Of a stretch of DNA of 64,000 nucleotides, positions 25,117 to 34,316 are shown piece by piece. Both the position numbers and the translations under genes were made by a program. This DNA is from Tous-C4FEB sp044356555 (lineage in GTDB: Bacteria > Verrucomicrobiota > Verrucomicrobiia > Opitutales > Opitutaceae). Under the pieces are notes generated by a model that worked only from the letters and a program-made list of their open reading frames with translations, ran no database searches and was not told the DNA's origin. Position 1 is the stretch's first letter. Every line of letters starts with the position of its first letter. The stretch is taken from assembly GCA_044356555.1 (NCBI GenBank), contig JBIKWB010000010.1, positions 62,001 to 126,000 of the forward strand, written 5' to 3'.

Positions 25117-26283
25117 ATGAGCGATTCTCCTCTTAAATTTCTCCGGGCCGGTCCGCCGCCGCCCAAAGTCAGTCTTTTGCCCGACGCGCTGTTTTTTACC
25201 CGCGCCATTTCCATCGCTCCTGACACCCCGGCCGCCGACGTGGCCGCCCAGATCGAGCTCGCCCTTGAATCGCTCGCCCCGTTTCCCGTCGCCCAACTTT
25301 ACCACGGCTACTACTTCCCGCCCGGGGCGACCGCCGCTTTGGTCTTCGCCTCCTATCGCCGGCGCTTCACCGCCGAGCAAACTGAGCTTTGGTTCGACGC
25401 CGATCTGGTCCTTCCGACCTTTGCCGCCGTCCTCGGCGCGCCGCTGGACCCCGGCACGACCGTCATCATCACGCACGCCGAAAGTCTCACCGCGCTGCAC
25501 TCCGTCGCCGACGGCCCGGCCCAGATTTTCACCGCTCCGTTGCCACCTGCGACCGACGACCCCGCCGCCAACGAGGCCGCGCTCGCCGCCGCCAAGACCG
25601 AGTTACTGCGCACGGTCGGCGGTAGCCTCAAGGTGCTCGATCTCGCCACTCTCCCGGTCGCTCAACCTGCCGCCAGCGACGGTGAGTTCACCTTTGTCGC
25701 CGGCGAAGTGACCTCGCGGCTCCCCGCCGCCACCGCCGCCGCCCTTGATGTGCGCGACAAGGCCGATCTCGCCGCCCGCCGCCGCGGTCTCGCCCGCGAC
25801 CTGCTCTTTTGGCGGGTGGCCGTCGGCTGTGTCCTTGCGCTCGTCTTCCTCGCCGTGGGTGAACTGGTGCTCGGCGTGGGTAGGGCCACGTGGCAACAGG
25901 CCCGCCTCAAACAGGTCGCCGCGCAAAAGCCCACGGTCGAAAAAATCATGAACGCGCAGACGCTCGCCACCCGCATCGAGGATTTGGCGACCAAGCGGCT
26001 GCTCCCGATGGAGATGATCTCCCTCGTGGCTGGAAAAATCCCCGGCAACATCCGGTTCTCCCGCGTCACCACCGAGTCCAAAGATCTCGACCGCGCCGTC
26101 ATCGAAGCCCGCACCGACAACAGCGGCGAGATCACGCTCTTCAAGACCGCGCTCGAAGGCCTGCCCGAAGTCGCCTCCGTTGAAATCAGCAGCCAGCGCA
26201 ATTCGCCCGGCTCGCCCACCACCAGCTTCACCGTCACGACCACCTTCAAACCCGGCGCCGTCAAGCCGGTCGCCGCGCCATGA
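25117..26283 (+). CDS. gspL: Type II secretion platform protein GspL-like
   Basis: A 388-residue bitopic protein. The N-terminal cytoplasmic part (about 1-245) has an actin-like fold in known GspL/PilM proteins; here it is recognisable mainly by position and size. One transmembrane helix (about 246-268, VAVGCVLALVFLAVGELVLG) is followed by a coiled segment and a periplasmic ferredoxin-like domain containing LPMEMISLVAGKIPGNIRF and LEGLPEVASVEISS, as in PilN/GspL. The ATG at 25117 was chosen over an in-frame GTG/TTG-type start at 25027. The stop overlaps gspM. Confidence 0.75.
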   Translation: MSDSPLKFLRAGPPPPKVSLLPDALFFTRAISIAPDTPAADVAAQIELALESLAPFPVAQLYHGYYFPPGATAALVFASYRRRFTAEQTELWFDADLVLPTFAAVLGAPLDPGTTVIITHAESLTALHSVADGPAQIFTAPLPPATDDPAANEAALAAAKTELLRTVGGSLKVLDLATLPVAQPAASDGEFTFVAGEVTSRLPAATAAALDVRDKADLAARRRGLARDLLFWRVAVGCVLALVFLAVGELVLGVGRATWQQARLKQVAAQKPTVEKIMNAQTLATRIEDLATKRLLPMEMISLVAGKIPGNIRFSRVTTESKDLDRAVIEARTDNSGEITLFKTALEGLPEVASVEISSQRNSPGSPTTSFTVTTTFKPGAVKPVAAP

Positions 26284-26810
26284 TCCGCACCCTCCGCGCT
26301 CTCTTCCTCGCCCGCCTGCTCCGCGAAAAACTGCTGCTCGTGGCCTTCGCCGTCCTCGGCGTCGCCATGTGGTTCTCCGGCTTCAGCGACCGGGCCGGTG
26401 TCTTCTGGCGTGAGCAACGCTCCACCACCGTCACCCTCGCCGAGCAGAAACAGTGGCTGGCGAACCGCGCCGCCATCGAAGCCGCCGCCCAGAAATCCGC
26501 CGGTCGGCTCGATCCCGCCAGCACGCTCGACGCTACCCGCCTCTACGCCGAAGTGGACAAGATCGCCCGCGACGCCGGCCTCAACCCCGGCCTCGGCGAG
26601 CAACGCGATGTGATCGGCGATCAATTCTCGGTTCACTCCCTGCAAGTCACCGTGAACCGGGTGGACTGGGAGTCGTTGAAAAAATTCTATCTGAATCTTC
26701 AAGCGCGCTCGCCCTACATCAGCATCGAGCAATTCGCCCTCAACGCGCCGCCTGCCGGTTCGCCGCTCACCGCCGTCCTCCGCGTGTCGTCGGTCGAGGT
26801 CGCCAAGTAA
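26280..26810 (+). CDS. gspM: Type II secretion platform protein GspM/PilO-like
   Basis: A 176-residue protein overlapping gspL by four bases. One N-terminal transmembrane helix (LLLVAFAVLGVAMWFSGF) precedes a coiled-coil (about 45-95) and a small alpha/beta domain with VTVNRVDWESLKKFYLNLQ, the GspM/PilO arrangement. It closes the operon; no gspC, gspD, gspE or gspF is found nearby, so those must be encoded elsewhere. Confidence 0.75.
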   Translation: MIRTLRALFLARLLREKLLLVAFAVLGVAMWFSGFSDRAGVFWREQRSTTVTLAEQKQWLANRAAIEAAAQKSAGRLDPASTLDATRLYAEVDKIARDAGLNPGLGEQRDVIGDQFSVHSLQVTVNRVDWESLKKFYLNLQARSPYISIEQFALNAPPAGSPLTAVLRVSSVEVAK

Positions 26811-27007
26811 GATCCACCGCGCCGATCGAGCTGCACGGGGTCCCGCCCACATTCGGAGATTAGGGGTGATCATGGCGCCGGTCGTTAGCGCCTCCGCTTC
26901 ATGCCGGTCATTCCATGTCATCGTGGAGTGGCCGGTTACAGTGAAACTGCCCGTGCAGAATCCGGTGGTGGACTCGACGCGCCGGGGTTTTGGGTCAAGG
27001 TAGGGCC

Positions 27008-28483
27008 ATGGCCAAGATCGGGATGGGACCAAGTCAAAGCGGGTATGCGCAGCTGGGCTGGAGGCTGGAGCACACTTACGCGCAGCTGCCCGGGGCGTTG
27101 CATGTCGCCGTCGCGCCCACTCCGGTGCGCGCTCCGCGGATGCTGGTTTTCAACCGCCGGCTAGCGATGGAACTGGGCTTGGAAAGCGAGCGGTTGGCGG
27201 GGTCCGATGGGGTGCAGATTTTTTCCGGGAATTCCCTGCCGCTGGGCGCGTCGCCGCTGGCCCAGGCCTATGCGGGGCACCAGTTCGGACACTTCGCGAC
27301 GTTGGGCGATGGGCGGGCGATCTTGCTGGGCGAGCACATCACGCCGAGGGGAGAGCGTTTCGATGTGCAGCTAAAAGGCGCGGGGCCGACACCGTTTTCA
27401 CGTCGGGGCGACGGGCGGGCGACGCTGGGGGCCATGTTGCGGGAATACATCGTCAGCGAGGCCATGCACGCGCTGGGCATTCCCACCACGCGAAGTCTGG
27501 CGGTGGCGGGCACGGGAGAAGAGGTGTGGCGGCAAGACGGGGCGCGACCGGGCGCGGTGCTCACCCGGGTCGCGGCGAGTCATATCCGCGTCGGCACGTT
27601 TGCGTGGGTGGCGGCGCGACGGGACGAGGAGTTGTTGGCCGCGTTGGTGGACTATACGGTAAAGCGTCATTATCCGGAACTGGCGGCGGTAAAGAACCGG
27701 GCTCTCGCGCTCTTCGAGGCGGTGGCGGAGCGGCAGGCGGCGCTGATCGCCCGGTGGATGCACGTGGGTTTCGTGCATGGAGTCATGAACACGGACAACA
27801 TGGCATTGTCGGGCGAGACGATCGATTACGGTCCCTGTGCGTTCATCGACGCGTATGACCCGGCGACGGTGTTCAGCTCAATTGACGCTCACGGGCGTTA
27901 CGCGTTCGGCAATCAGGCCCGGATCGCGCAATGGAATCTGGCGCGTTTGGCGGAGGCGTTGTTGCCGTTGATCGATCCGGTGGAAGCGGTGGCAGTCGAG
28001 CGGGCGAACGAGGCGATCGCGCGTTTTGGGCAGCGATTCCAATGGCACTGGTTGGCCGGGATGCGGCGCAAGCTGGGCTTGGCGAACGAAGAGGCCGAGG
28101 ATGAGGCCCTGATCGAGACGCTGTTGGAGTGGATGCGGGCGACGAAGGCCGATTTCACGAACACGTTCACCGGGCTGGAAACGCTGGCGGTGGCCGACGC
28201 CGGTTTTGCGGAGTGGAAGGCAAGCTGGCAGGCGCGGCTGACGCGGCAGGCGCAGAGCGAGGAGGACGTGATGCGGCTGCGCCGGGCGAATTGTCCGGCG
28301 GTCATTCCGCGCAATCATCAGGTCGAGGCCGCACTCGCGGCGGCCGAGCAGGGCGACCTGACGGTGATGGAGCGACTGCTGGCGGCACTGGCCGTGCCCT
28401 ACGATCATGGCGTGGCGGCGGCGGTCTACCGGGAACCGGCACCGAATGGCGGTGCCGGATATCAGACATTCTGTGGAACGTGA
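27008..28483 (+). CDS. selO: Protein adenylyltransferase SelO (YdiU family)
   Basis: A 491-residue pseudokinase-fold enzyme that transfers AMP to protein hydroxyl groups, linked to oxidative-stress responses. Signature segments are GHQFGHFATLGDGRA, QLKGAGPTPFSRRGDGRA and VHGVMNTDNMALSG (catalytic Asn/Asp), followed by IDYGPCAFID. The protein ends YQTFCGT, a C-terminal Cys where animal SelO carries selenocysteine. The ATG at 27008 has an AAGG-like sequence upstream. It is a stand-alone gene followed by REP-like repeats. Confidence 0.95.
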   Translation: MAKIGMGPSQSGYAQLGWRLEHTYAQLPGALHVAVAPTPVRAPRMLVFNRRLAMELGLESERLAGSDGVQIFSGNSLPLGASPLAQAYAGHQFGHFATLGDGRAILLGEHITPRGERFDVQLKGAGPTPFSRRGDGRATLGAMLREYIVSEAMHALGIPTTRSLAVAGTGEEVWRQDGARPGAVLTRVAASHIRVGTFAWVAARRDEELLAALVDYTVKRHYPELAAVKNRALALFEAVAERQAALIARWMHVGFVHGVMNTDNMALSGETIDYGPCAFIDAYDPATVFSSIDAHGRYAFGNQARIAQWNLARLAEALLPLIDPVEAVAVERANEAIARFGQRFQWHWLAGMRRKLGLANEEAEDEALIETLLEWMRATKADFTNTFTGLETLAVADAGFAEWKASWQARLTRQAQSEEDVMRLRRANCPAVIPRNHQVEAALAAAEQGDLTVMERLLAALAVPYDHGVAAAVYREPAPNGGAGYQTFCGT

Positions 28484-28508
28484 GGCGGCCCGAGGTCCGG
28501 GCCGGACT

Positions 28509-28682
28509 CATGGGCAAGATGCCCGTGCCACGTTTTTTTCGAGTGGGTTTCGGCGATTCGCCGAGGCGGCTTCTTGGGCGATGCGAAAAGAAGATTGCGG
28601 GGTAGGGACGCCTCTCCGAGGCGTCCGAGGCTCTTTCGGCGTTTTGCCAGTGAAGCGGACGGCTCGGAGAGCCGTCCCTACC
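28509..28682. repeat. Cluster of REP-like hairpins after selO
   Basis: Three hairpins occupy the gap between the convergent selO and TonB-receptor genes. The first is CATGGGCA/TGCCCGTG (28509-28527), related to the 2955-3009 element. The second, GGACGCCTC tcc GAGGCGTCC (28606-28626), begins with GTAG at 28602. The third, GGACGGCTC gga GAGCCGTCC (28657-28677), ends with CTAC, so the last two form an inverted pair with outer arms GTAGGGACG and CGTCCCTAC. They could act as a bidirectional transcription barrier. Confidence 0.75.
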
Positions 28683-28695
28683 TTTCCGACCCACC

Positions 28696-31413
28696 TCAGA
28701 ATTTCTTCGTCACGTCCAAGTAGAGGAAGCGCGGGAGGAAAGAGCTGGTGGATTCGCCGTAGCCGGTGGAGGACGCGGTGAGGGGCGGATTCCGGTCGAA
28801 GATGTTATTTGCACCGAAGGTGACTTTCGTCGCGTAGGGCAAATCGTAGCTGAGTTGCACGCCGGTGATCGTCTGCTGTTTCACGCGCACGAGGCTGGGG
28901 GCGAGATCGGCGAAACCGGAGATGTAGTCGGCCGTGACGCCAGCGCCCAGTTTGCCGCGTTGCCAGGCGACGCCGGCGTTGCCGCGGAAATTGGGAACTT
29001 CAAAGGTGCTGATGGTCTCGACGGTGGGCAGATCGGCGCGGGAGCGGATCTTCGAGTGATAGGTGCGGCTGCCGGCGGCGCGCACGGTGAACTGACCGAA
29101 TTGGGCGGTAGAGAATTTGTACTCGGCGCTCACATCGAGCCCGCTCGTTTCCGCGGTGCCGAAATTGCCGGTGACGGTGCGGATGCGGAGGACTTCACCG
29201 GGGAGGCCGTTGGCGGTGTCGCCGGCGGTGGGGGCGGCGCGGTCCACAAAGCCGGGGAAGAGCGTCGGGTTGGCGAGGATGATCGCGGCGGTGGCGGGAG
29301 GCCCAATGCGGTCGCGGACTTCAACGTCATAATAGTCCACGCTGAGGGAAAGGCCCTTCAGGAATTTCGGTTGGAGAAGGATCCCGTAGTTGCGCGACTC
29401 GGATTTCTCGGGGCTCAGGTTGGGATTGCCGCCGGAGGTTACGATACGCAGGCCGGTGGCGGTGTCGTTGACGTTGGAACCGGGGCGGCCGACGCGGAGC
29501 GGGTCGGGGATATTGAAGAAATTACCGGTGCTCTGCGGCTGATAAAGCTCGGCGAGGGATGGGGCGCGATAGCCCTTGCCCCAAGAGCCGCGGAACGAGA
29601 CCTGCGAATCAAACGGCTGCCAGCGGAAGCCGACCTTGGGGACGGCGGTATTGGTGAAGCCGGCGTCGCTGTAGCGCTCGGCGCGGCCGGCGGCATTGAG
29701 CTCGAGAGTCGAGATGAGCGGGATCTTTTGCGACGGTGCGGTGAGCGGCAGGCTGAACTCGGTGTAGAGGGCCTGTACGCGGCGGGAGCCCTTGGATTGG
29801 GGGACGGGGGTGCCTTGGCCGATGAGTTGGTCTTGGTCGCGTTTGTCGCGGAAACGTTCCTCACGGGCCTCGACGCCGGTGGCGAGGGCGAGGGCGCCGG
29901 CGGGAAGCGAGAGGACGTTGCCGTTGGCTTGGGCGTTGAAGGAGGTGAGCTCGGTGTAGGCCTCGCGGGTGGCGCGGGAGCGGATCCGCTCGATCGCAGC
30001 GGGAGAGTTGACGACGCCGCGGGTCGGGTTCGTGAAAAGGTTGAGCGCGGTGGCGCGGTTGGTGTCGGCGAGGGCGGCGTTGACGGCGGACTGAGAGAGC
30101 CAACCGGTGGGGAGTTCGTTCTTGGACTTCGCGAGATTGTAGAGGACGGAGGAATCCCAGGTCCACGTGTCGCCAAACTTGCCTTTCAGGCCGCCGACGA
30201 GGCGCTTGAAGGTGTTGGTGGTCTCGGTGGCGCGGGGACCGGCCTCGAGGAAACGGTAAACGAGCGTGGCGCCGACCGTGGCATTATTGACGACGGCCAC
30301 GCCGAAGGGATTGAAGGCGGCGTTGGCGGGCAGGGTGACGGAGTTGAGATTGCTGATCGCGACGGCGGAGAGGTATTCGAGGTTGGTGTTCGTCTGGTAG
30401 TTGACTTCGCCGTAAGCGGTGACGCTCGGGGTGAGTTCGTAGCGGGCGGTGGCGAGGGCGCCGTAGCGCGTGACGCGGGGCTGCGGGGTGAGGGCCTCGT
30501 TGATGTTGTGGCGGTTCTGCGGGGCGGTGGCCAAGGTGGTGTTGAAGACCGGGGGGAAAGCGCTCGAAGAAAAATCCACGGTGAAGGTGCGGGCGCCGGC
30601 GGCGGTGCCGGCGGGGATCACGGTGCCGGTGATCGGGTTGGTCCCGCCGACGGGGACGACGAACGTGCCGGGGGTGGAACCGTTGGCGAGGGCGATGAGT
30701 TTCGGGGAGAGTTCGCCGTATTGGATTTTCGCCTGATGCATGTAGTTCGCGAGGGCGAAGACGCGGAGTTTGCCGCTGGTGGCGCCGGTGTAGGCGCTGC
30801 CGCGGAAGGTGTTGGCGGCGATGTCGCCGGGGAAATCGCCGTAGAACGCGCGGACGGTTGAGCCTTGGACGTTGTCTTTGAGGATGACGTTAAACACGCC
30901 GGCGACGGCATCGGCGCCGTAGATGGCGGACGCGCCGTCTTTGAGGACCTCGACGCGGGCGATGGCGTCGACGGGGATCATATTAAGATCGACGAACTGG
31001 GTGGTCCCGAGCGCGGCGGCGGTGCCTCCTTGGGCGAAGGGCGCGGGGGTGACGCGGCGGCCATTGAGGAGGACAAGGGTGGAGTTGGCGCCGAGGCCGC
31101 GGAGGGAGACGGAGGCGGTGCCGGGGGAGGAAGTGTTGACGCGGTTCTCGCCGAGACTGCCGGCGCCGACCTCGGGAATTTTCCTGAGGAACGAATAAAG
31201 GCTACCGGTGCCGGCCTGCTCGACCTCGGCGGTGGAGAGGACGCGGAGGTTGACCCCGCCGGTGGACTCACCGGCGCGGAGATTGGAGCCGGTGACGGTG
31301 AACGCTTCGAGCTTCACGGTGTCGGCGGCGGGCGCGACCGGGGCTTGGGCGAACGTGAGCGCGGGCAGGACCGCGGCGAGGACGAGGATACGGGACAGGG
31401 TGCGTTTGTTCAT
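28696..31413 (-). CDS. TonB-dependent outer-membrane receptor
   Basis: A 905-residue receptor with a signal peptide (cut after FAQA). The N-terminal segment VKLEAFTVTGSNLRAGES resembles the TonB-box region of verrucomicrobial receptors. The plug domain includes SLRGLGANSTLVLLNGRRV and IARVEVLKDGASAIYGADAV; the barrel ends FLPRFLYLDVTKKF with terminal Phe. The ATG at 31413 was chosen over an upstream in-frame start because it yields the signal peptide. The glycosidase and sulfatase genes nearby suggest import of a polysaccharide fragment, but the ligand is unknown. Confidence 0.93.
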   Translation of the reverse strand: MNKRTLSRILVLAAVLPALTFAQAPVAPAADTVKLEAFTVTGSNLRAGESTGGVNLRVLSTAEVEQAGTGSLYSFLRKIPEVGAGSLGENRVNTSSPGTASVSLRGLGANSTLVLLNGRRVTPAPFAQGGTAAALGTTQFVDLNMIPVDAIARVEVLKDGASAIYGADAVAGVFNVILKDNVQGSTVRAFYGDFPGDIAANTFRGSAYTGATSGKLRVFALANYMHQAKIQYGELSPKLIALANGSTPGTFVVPVGGTNPITGTVIPAGTAAGARTFTVDFSSSAFPPVFNTTLATAPQNRHNINEALTPQPRVTRYGALATARYELTPSVTAYGEVNYQTNTNLEYLSAVAISNLNSVTLPANAAFNPFGVAVVNNATVGATLVYRFLEAGPRATETTNTFKRLVGGLKGKFGDTWTWDSSVLYNLAKSKNELPTGWLSQSAVNAALADTNRATALNLFTNPTRGVVNSPAAIERIRSRATREAYTELTSFNAQANGNVLSLPAGALALATGVEAREERFRDKRDQDQLIGQGTPVPQSKGSRRVQALYTEFSLPLTAPSQKIPLISTLELNAAGRAERYSDAGFTNTAVPKVGFRWQPFDSQVSFRGSWGKGYRAPSLAELYQPQSTGNFFNIPDPLRVGRPGSNVNDTATGLRIVTSGGNPNLSPEKSESRNYGILLQPKFLKGLSLSVDYYDVEVRDRIGPPATAAIILANPTLFPGFVDRAAPTAGDTANGLPGEVLRIRTVTGNFGTAETSGLDVSAEYKFSTAQFGQFTVRAAGSRTYHSKIRSRADLPTVETISTFEVPNFRGNAGVAWQRGKLGAGVTADYISGFADLAPSLVRVKQQTITGVQLSYDLPYATKVTFGANNIFDRNPPLTASSTGYGESTSSFLPRFLYLDVTKKF

Positions 31414-31577
31414 GGTGTAAAGTGACGGAGGGGTGACGAAAGACGCGAAAACCAGGGTTGCAAGTGGAGAGTTGAAGCCGAGCCGGGCACGGTTCCGGTG
31501 GAAAAGATTGCAAGATTTGAGCCACGTCACCGCCGAATTGGGCGGATGGAAACAGAGCTCGCCGCTCCCAAACGGGA

Positions 31578-33698
31578 CTACGGCAGCCGATTGATACCTT
31601 CGGCGCGGACGGTCCACGTGCCGTCGCGGGGGAAGCCGGGTGCGGCCCCGGGCGGGGCGTCGTCCCAGCCGCCGGCGAGCATGGCCACGGCAATCAGCAA
31701 GGCGCCATTGGCTGGCAGGAAAACGGGCCGGTCGGCGCCTTGGGCATTGTGGCCGTTGGCGCGGTAGATGTTGGCGGGCGAATCTTTCAACAAGATATCA
31801 AGGGCCTGTTTTGGTGCGCCGAGGCGGGCGGCGGTCATGGCGACCATCGGGAAGTCCCGGCCGCTGGGCCGGGCGTTCCAATCCCATTGGGCAAGCGTGG
31901 CGTCGAGCGTGCGGCGCATGATCGCACGATCAATCTGGTTGCCGGGCAACTGGCCGAAAGCGCTCAGGAAAGAAGGCGAACCGCGGCGGGCGGCGGCGTT
32001 GTCCCACGTATCAGGGGTAGATTCGACGGCGACGTAGCGGCCGTCCTTTTGCGGCAGCGAGGAAAGCTGCGCCCGCATCCGTTCCCATAGCGGGTCGCGA
32101 GCGAGGCCGAGGCGGTCGCGCCAGTGCTGGGCAATCTCCAGACCCCGGGCCCAGCCGGCGAGTTCGAAGGTGGGATTTTGGACGCTGGCCGGATCGTAGT
32201 CGCCGACGTCGAGTGTCACGGGTGCGCCCAACACATACCGCGAGCCGGCACGATCAAGGTGGAGCATCGACGCCATGCAGTCGGCGGTCTCTTGCACCAC
32301 TTCGCGGTAAAGGTCCAAGGTGGCGGTGGTGGGTTCGTTGCGGTAAAGCAACTCGGCGAGTTGAAGGACGCCGGGTTGGTTGGCGACGGTCCATGTGCCC
32401 GGGCCCGGGGTCTCGTCGCCGTCGGGACCGGCGAGCAGTGGCCAGCGTGCGCCACGGAGGCCGCGTTCGGCGGCGAGCGCGCGGGCGACCGGGAGCGTGC
32501 GCCGGAGCCAGTCGAGAGCCGCGGTCACGGGTTCATCCCGGTCCCACAAGGCGAGGTGTGCGGTCTGACACCAGAAGAAATCCGATGCGAATCGGCCTTG
32601 GGCAACCGGTGCGGTGAGTCCGCCCGGCGACGGCGGCAAACCGCCCGTGTTTTGGAGCGCGGTCAGGTATTGGGAAAGCACGACGCGCCGTTCGAGTTCG
32701 GCGGCGCGGGGATCGGTGGTGCCGGTAAAATCGACCGCGCCGCCGTAAGACCAGAATTTTTCCCAATGGGCGGCACTCGCGGTGCGTAGGGCCGGCGCGG
32801 CGGCGACTTTGGGCGCGGTTTCAGGGGCAAACGTGAGGGTGAATTCCAAGGTATCGCCGGCGACCGCGCGGATGAGAAACGTGTGCGGTCCGGCGGGCGT
32901 GAAGCGCGCGGGGGCCGCAGTGCCCAGTGCGACTTGGTAGCGGGTGGCTTCGATCCGGCGGTCGAGCAGGAGCGATTGGTCGCTTTGGGAAACGATGGTG
33001 GTCGCGTGAGAGTCGGGCCGACCGAGCTCGAGCTTGGCGTTGGACGGCGTCGTTTGACTGAAACCCCGGGGAAAACTCAGGCGGAGGCCGAGCTTGCCGG
33101 AAGCGACCAACGGCGAGACGACGCGAACGGCGACGGTATCGGTGGCGGGGTCGCAAACCGTGGTCACTGCAATCGGTGAACCCACCATCGTAAACCGACT
33201 GGAAAGGGTCCCTGACCACAGATCGAGCGTCTGGTTGATCGCACGGATGTCGTCGGGTTTGAGGGGCATGCCGGACGCACGGGTTAAATCGAGGGCGAGC
33301 TGCGCGAGGGGTTGTTGGTGAGGATTGGCGGTCAGCCACCGACCGGCCGGAGTATCGGTTTTTGTGGGAAAAGAACCGGTGCGGCCATGGGCCGAAAACG
33401 GGGCCAGGGTGTCGGAGAGTTTGTAGCCATCGGGATTGGGCTCCGAGTGCCAAGCCCAGCGGGCGAGGGTGTGGAGCGGAGTGCCGTTGGTGTGGTAGAA
33501 ATCGCCGAAGGTTTGGAGGCCGGTGACGTCGGCCGTGAAGACGAACTGCCCGTTGCCGACGGAAAATGGGGCACCGGCATCAACTTTGCTCAGGGTCGGA
33601 TTGTGCCGGGTGACTAAAGCGCGGCGGTCAATCGGTTGCGCACCAAGGGTTATTCCAAGCGCGGAGATAAAAAACAGGTGGAACAATCGCATGGTCAT
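31578..33698 (-). CDS. Secreted six-hairpin glycosidase-like protein
   Basis: A 706-residue exported protein with a signal peptide (MTMRLFHLFFISALGITLGA). The N-terminal half (FSVGNGQFVFTADVTGLQT, then beta-rich sequence) and the C-terminal half (FWCQTAHLALWDRDEPVTAA, then VQNPTFELAGWARGLEIAQHW) resemble (alpha/alpha)6-barrel glycosidases of the GH65/GH95 type. The end has NGHNAQGADRPVFLPANGAL. The exact family and substrate are not clear. It lies upstream of the TonB receptor on the same strand, a glycan-use arrangement. The ATG at 33698 replaces a TTG at 33731. Confidence 0.7.
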   Translation of the reverse strand: MTMRLFHLFFISALGITLGAQPIDRRALVTRHNPTLSKVDAGAPFSVGNGQFVFTADVTGLQTFGDFYHTNGTPLHTLARWAWHSEPNPDGYKLSDTLAPFSAHGRTGSFPTKTDTPAGRWLTANPHQQPLAQLALDLTRASGMPLKPDDIRAINQTLDLWSGTLSSRFTMVGSPIAVTTVCDPATDTVAVRVVSPLVASGKLGLRLSFPRGFSQTTPSNAKLELGRPDSHATTIVSQSDQSLLLDRRIEATRYQVALGTAAPARFTPAGPHTFLIRAVAGDTLEFTLTFAPETAPKVAAAPALRTASAAHWEKFWSYGGAVDFTGTTDPRAAELERRVVLSQYLTALQNTGGLPPSPGGLTAPVAQGRFASDFFWCQTAHLALWDRDEPVTAALDWLRRTLPVARALAAERGLRGARWPLLAGPDGDETPGPGTWTVANQPGVLQLAELLYRNEPTTATLDLYREVVQETADCMASMLHLDRAGSRYVLGAPVTLDVGDYDPASVQNPTFELAGWARGLEIAQHWRDRLGLARDPLWERMRAQLSSLPQKDGRYVAVESTPDTWDNAAARRGSPSFLSAFGQLPGNQIDRAIMRRTLDATLAQWDWNARPSGRDFPMVAMTAARLGAPKQALDILLKDSPANIYRANGHNAQGADRPVFLPANGALLIAVAMLAGGWDDAPPGAAPGFPRDGTWTVRAEGINRLP

Positions 33699-33763
33699 CG
33701 AAAGCGGTTTGAATTCGAAAGTGATTTGCAAGACTGTTGAAGGGTGTCTAATTTTGTCAAAAT

Positions 33764-34144
33764 ATGATCAAGAAACTTTTACACACGCGGATGCGCGTCA
33801 ACGACCTGGCCCGGACGGTGAAATTCTACGAGGAGGCGCTGGGGCTGACGGTTTCACGCCGGCACACCTCGCCGCGGGGCGCGCAGCTCGCCTTTATCGC
33901 GACGCCGAACAGCGATGAAGAGATTGAAATCTGCCAAATGCCGCCGGGCGCGCCGAGCGTCGTGGTGCAGCCGGATCTGATGCACCTCGCGTTTGAGGTC
34001 GACGATCTGGTGGCGTTTGCGGCCGAAGCGGCGCGGAAAGGTTATCCGCTGAGCGACGGGCCGACGCCAAGCGGCAGCGGGATGATCGCGTTCATCGACG
34101 CGCCGGAGGGGTATGAGGTGGAGTTGATCGAACGGCGCAAGTGA
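33764..34144 (+). CDS. VOC-family protein (glyoxalase I-like)
   Basis: A 126-residue vicinal-oxygen-chelate protein. It shows the glyoxalase/bleomycin-resistance pattern: HTRMRVNDLARTVKFYEEAL at the N-terminus, LMHLAFEVDDL in the middle and DPEGYEVELIER-type end (DAPEGYEVELIERRK). Metal ligands would be His7, Glu52 or Glu54, His76 and Glu120 or Glu122. Candidates include lactoylglutathione lyase, but glutathione use is not established here. It is divergent from the glycosidase gene. Confidence 0.88.
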   Translation: MIKKLLHTRMRVNDLARTVKFYEEALGLTVSRRHTSPRGAQLAFIATPNSDEEIEICQMPPGAPSVVVQPDLMHLAFEVDDLVAFAAEAARKGYPLSDGPTPSGSGMIAFIDAPEGYEVELIERRK

Positions 34145-34316
34145 GCGGAGCGGGCGGCCCCGGTGGCGGGTGCTGCCACGAAGCCGTCCCGGCCGAGCAT
34201 CGCGTCCTTTTGCTTTTGGCAGGAGGTTTGTGCTCGTTCGCCGCGTCGAACATCCGAGAGGCCGCACAAAGCCGTTCCCGGGGCCGAGCCGAAGGGCCTT
34301 TGGCGCGGAGAGGCTG

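Noticed and set aside
26811..27007. tRNA or small RNA between gspM and selO
   Set aside because: No cloverleaf or conserved TTC arm could be drawn.
28855..30861. 668-residue frame on the plus strand opposite the TonB receptor
   Set aside because: Antisense to a well-supported receptor; its composition is Gly/Ala/Asp-rich and repetitive, as expected for the shadow of GC-rich codons.
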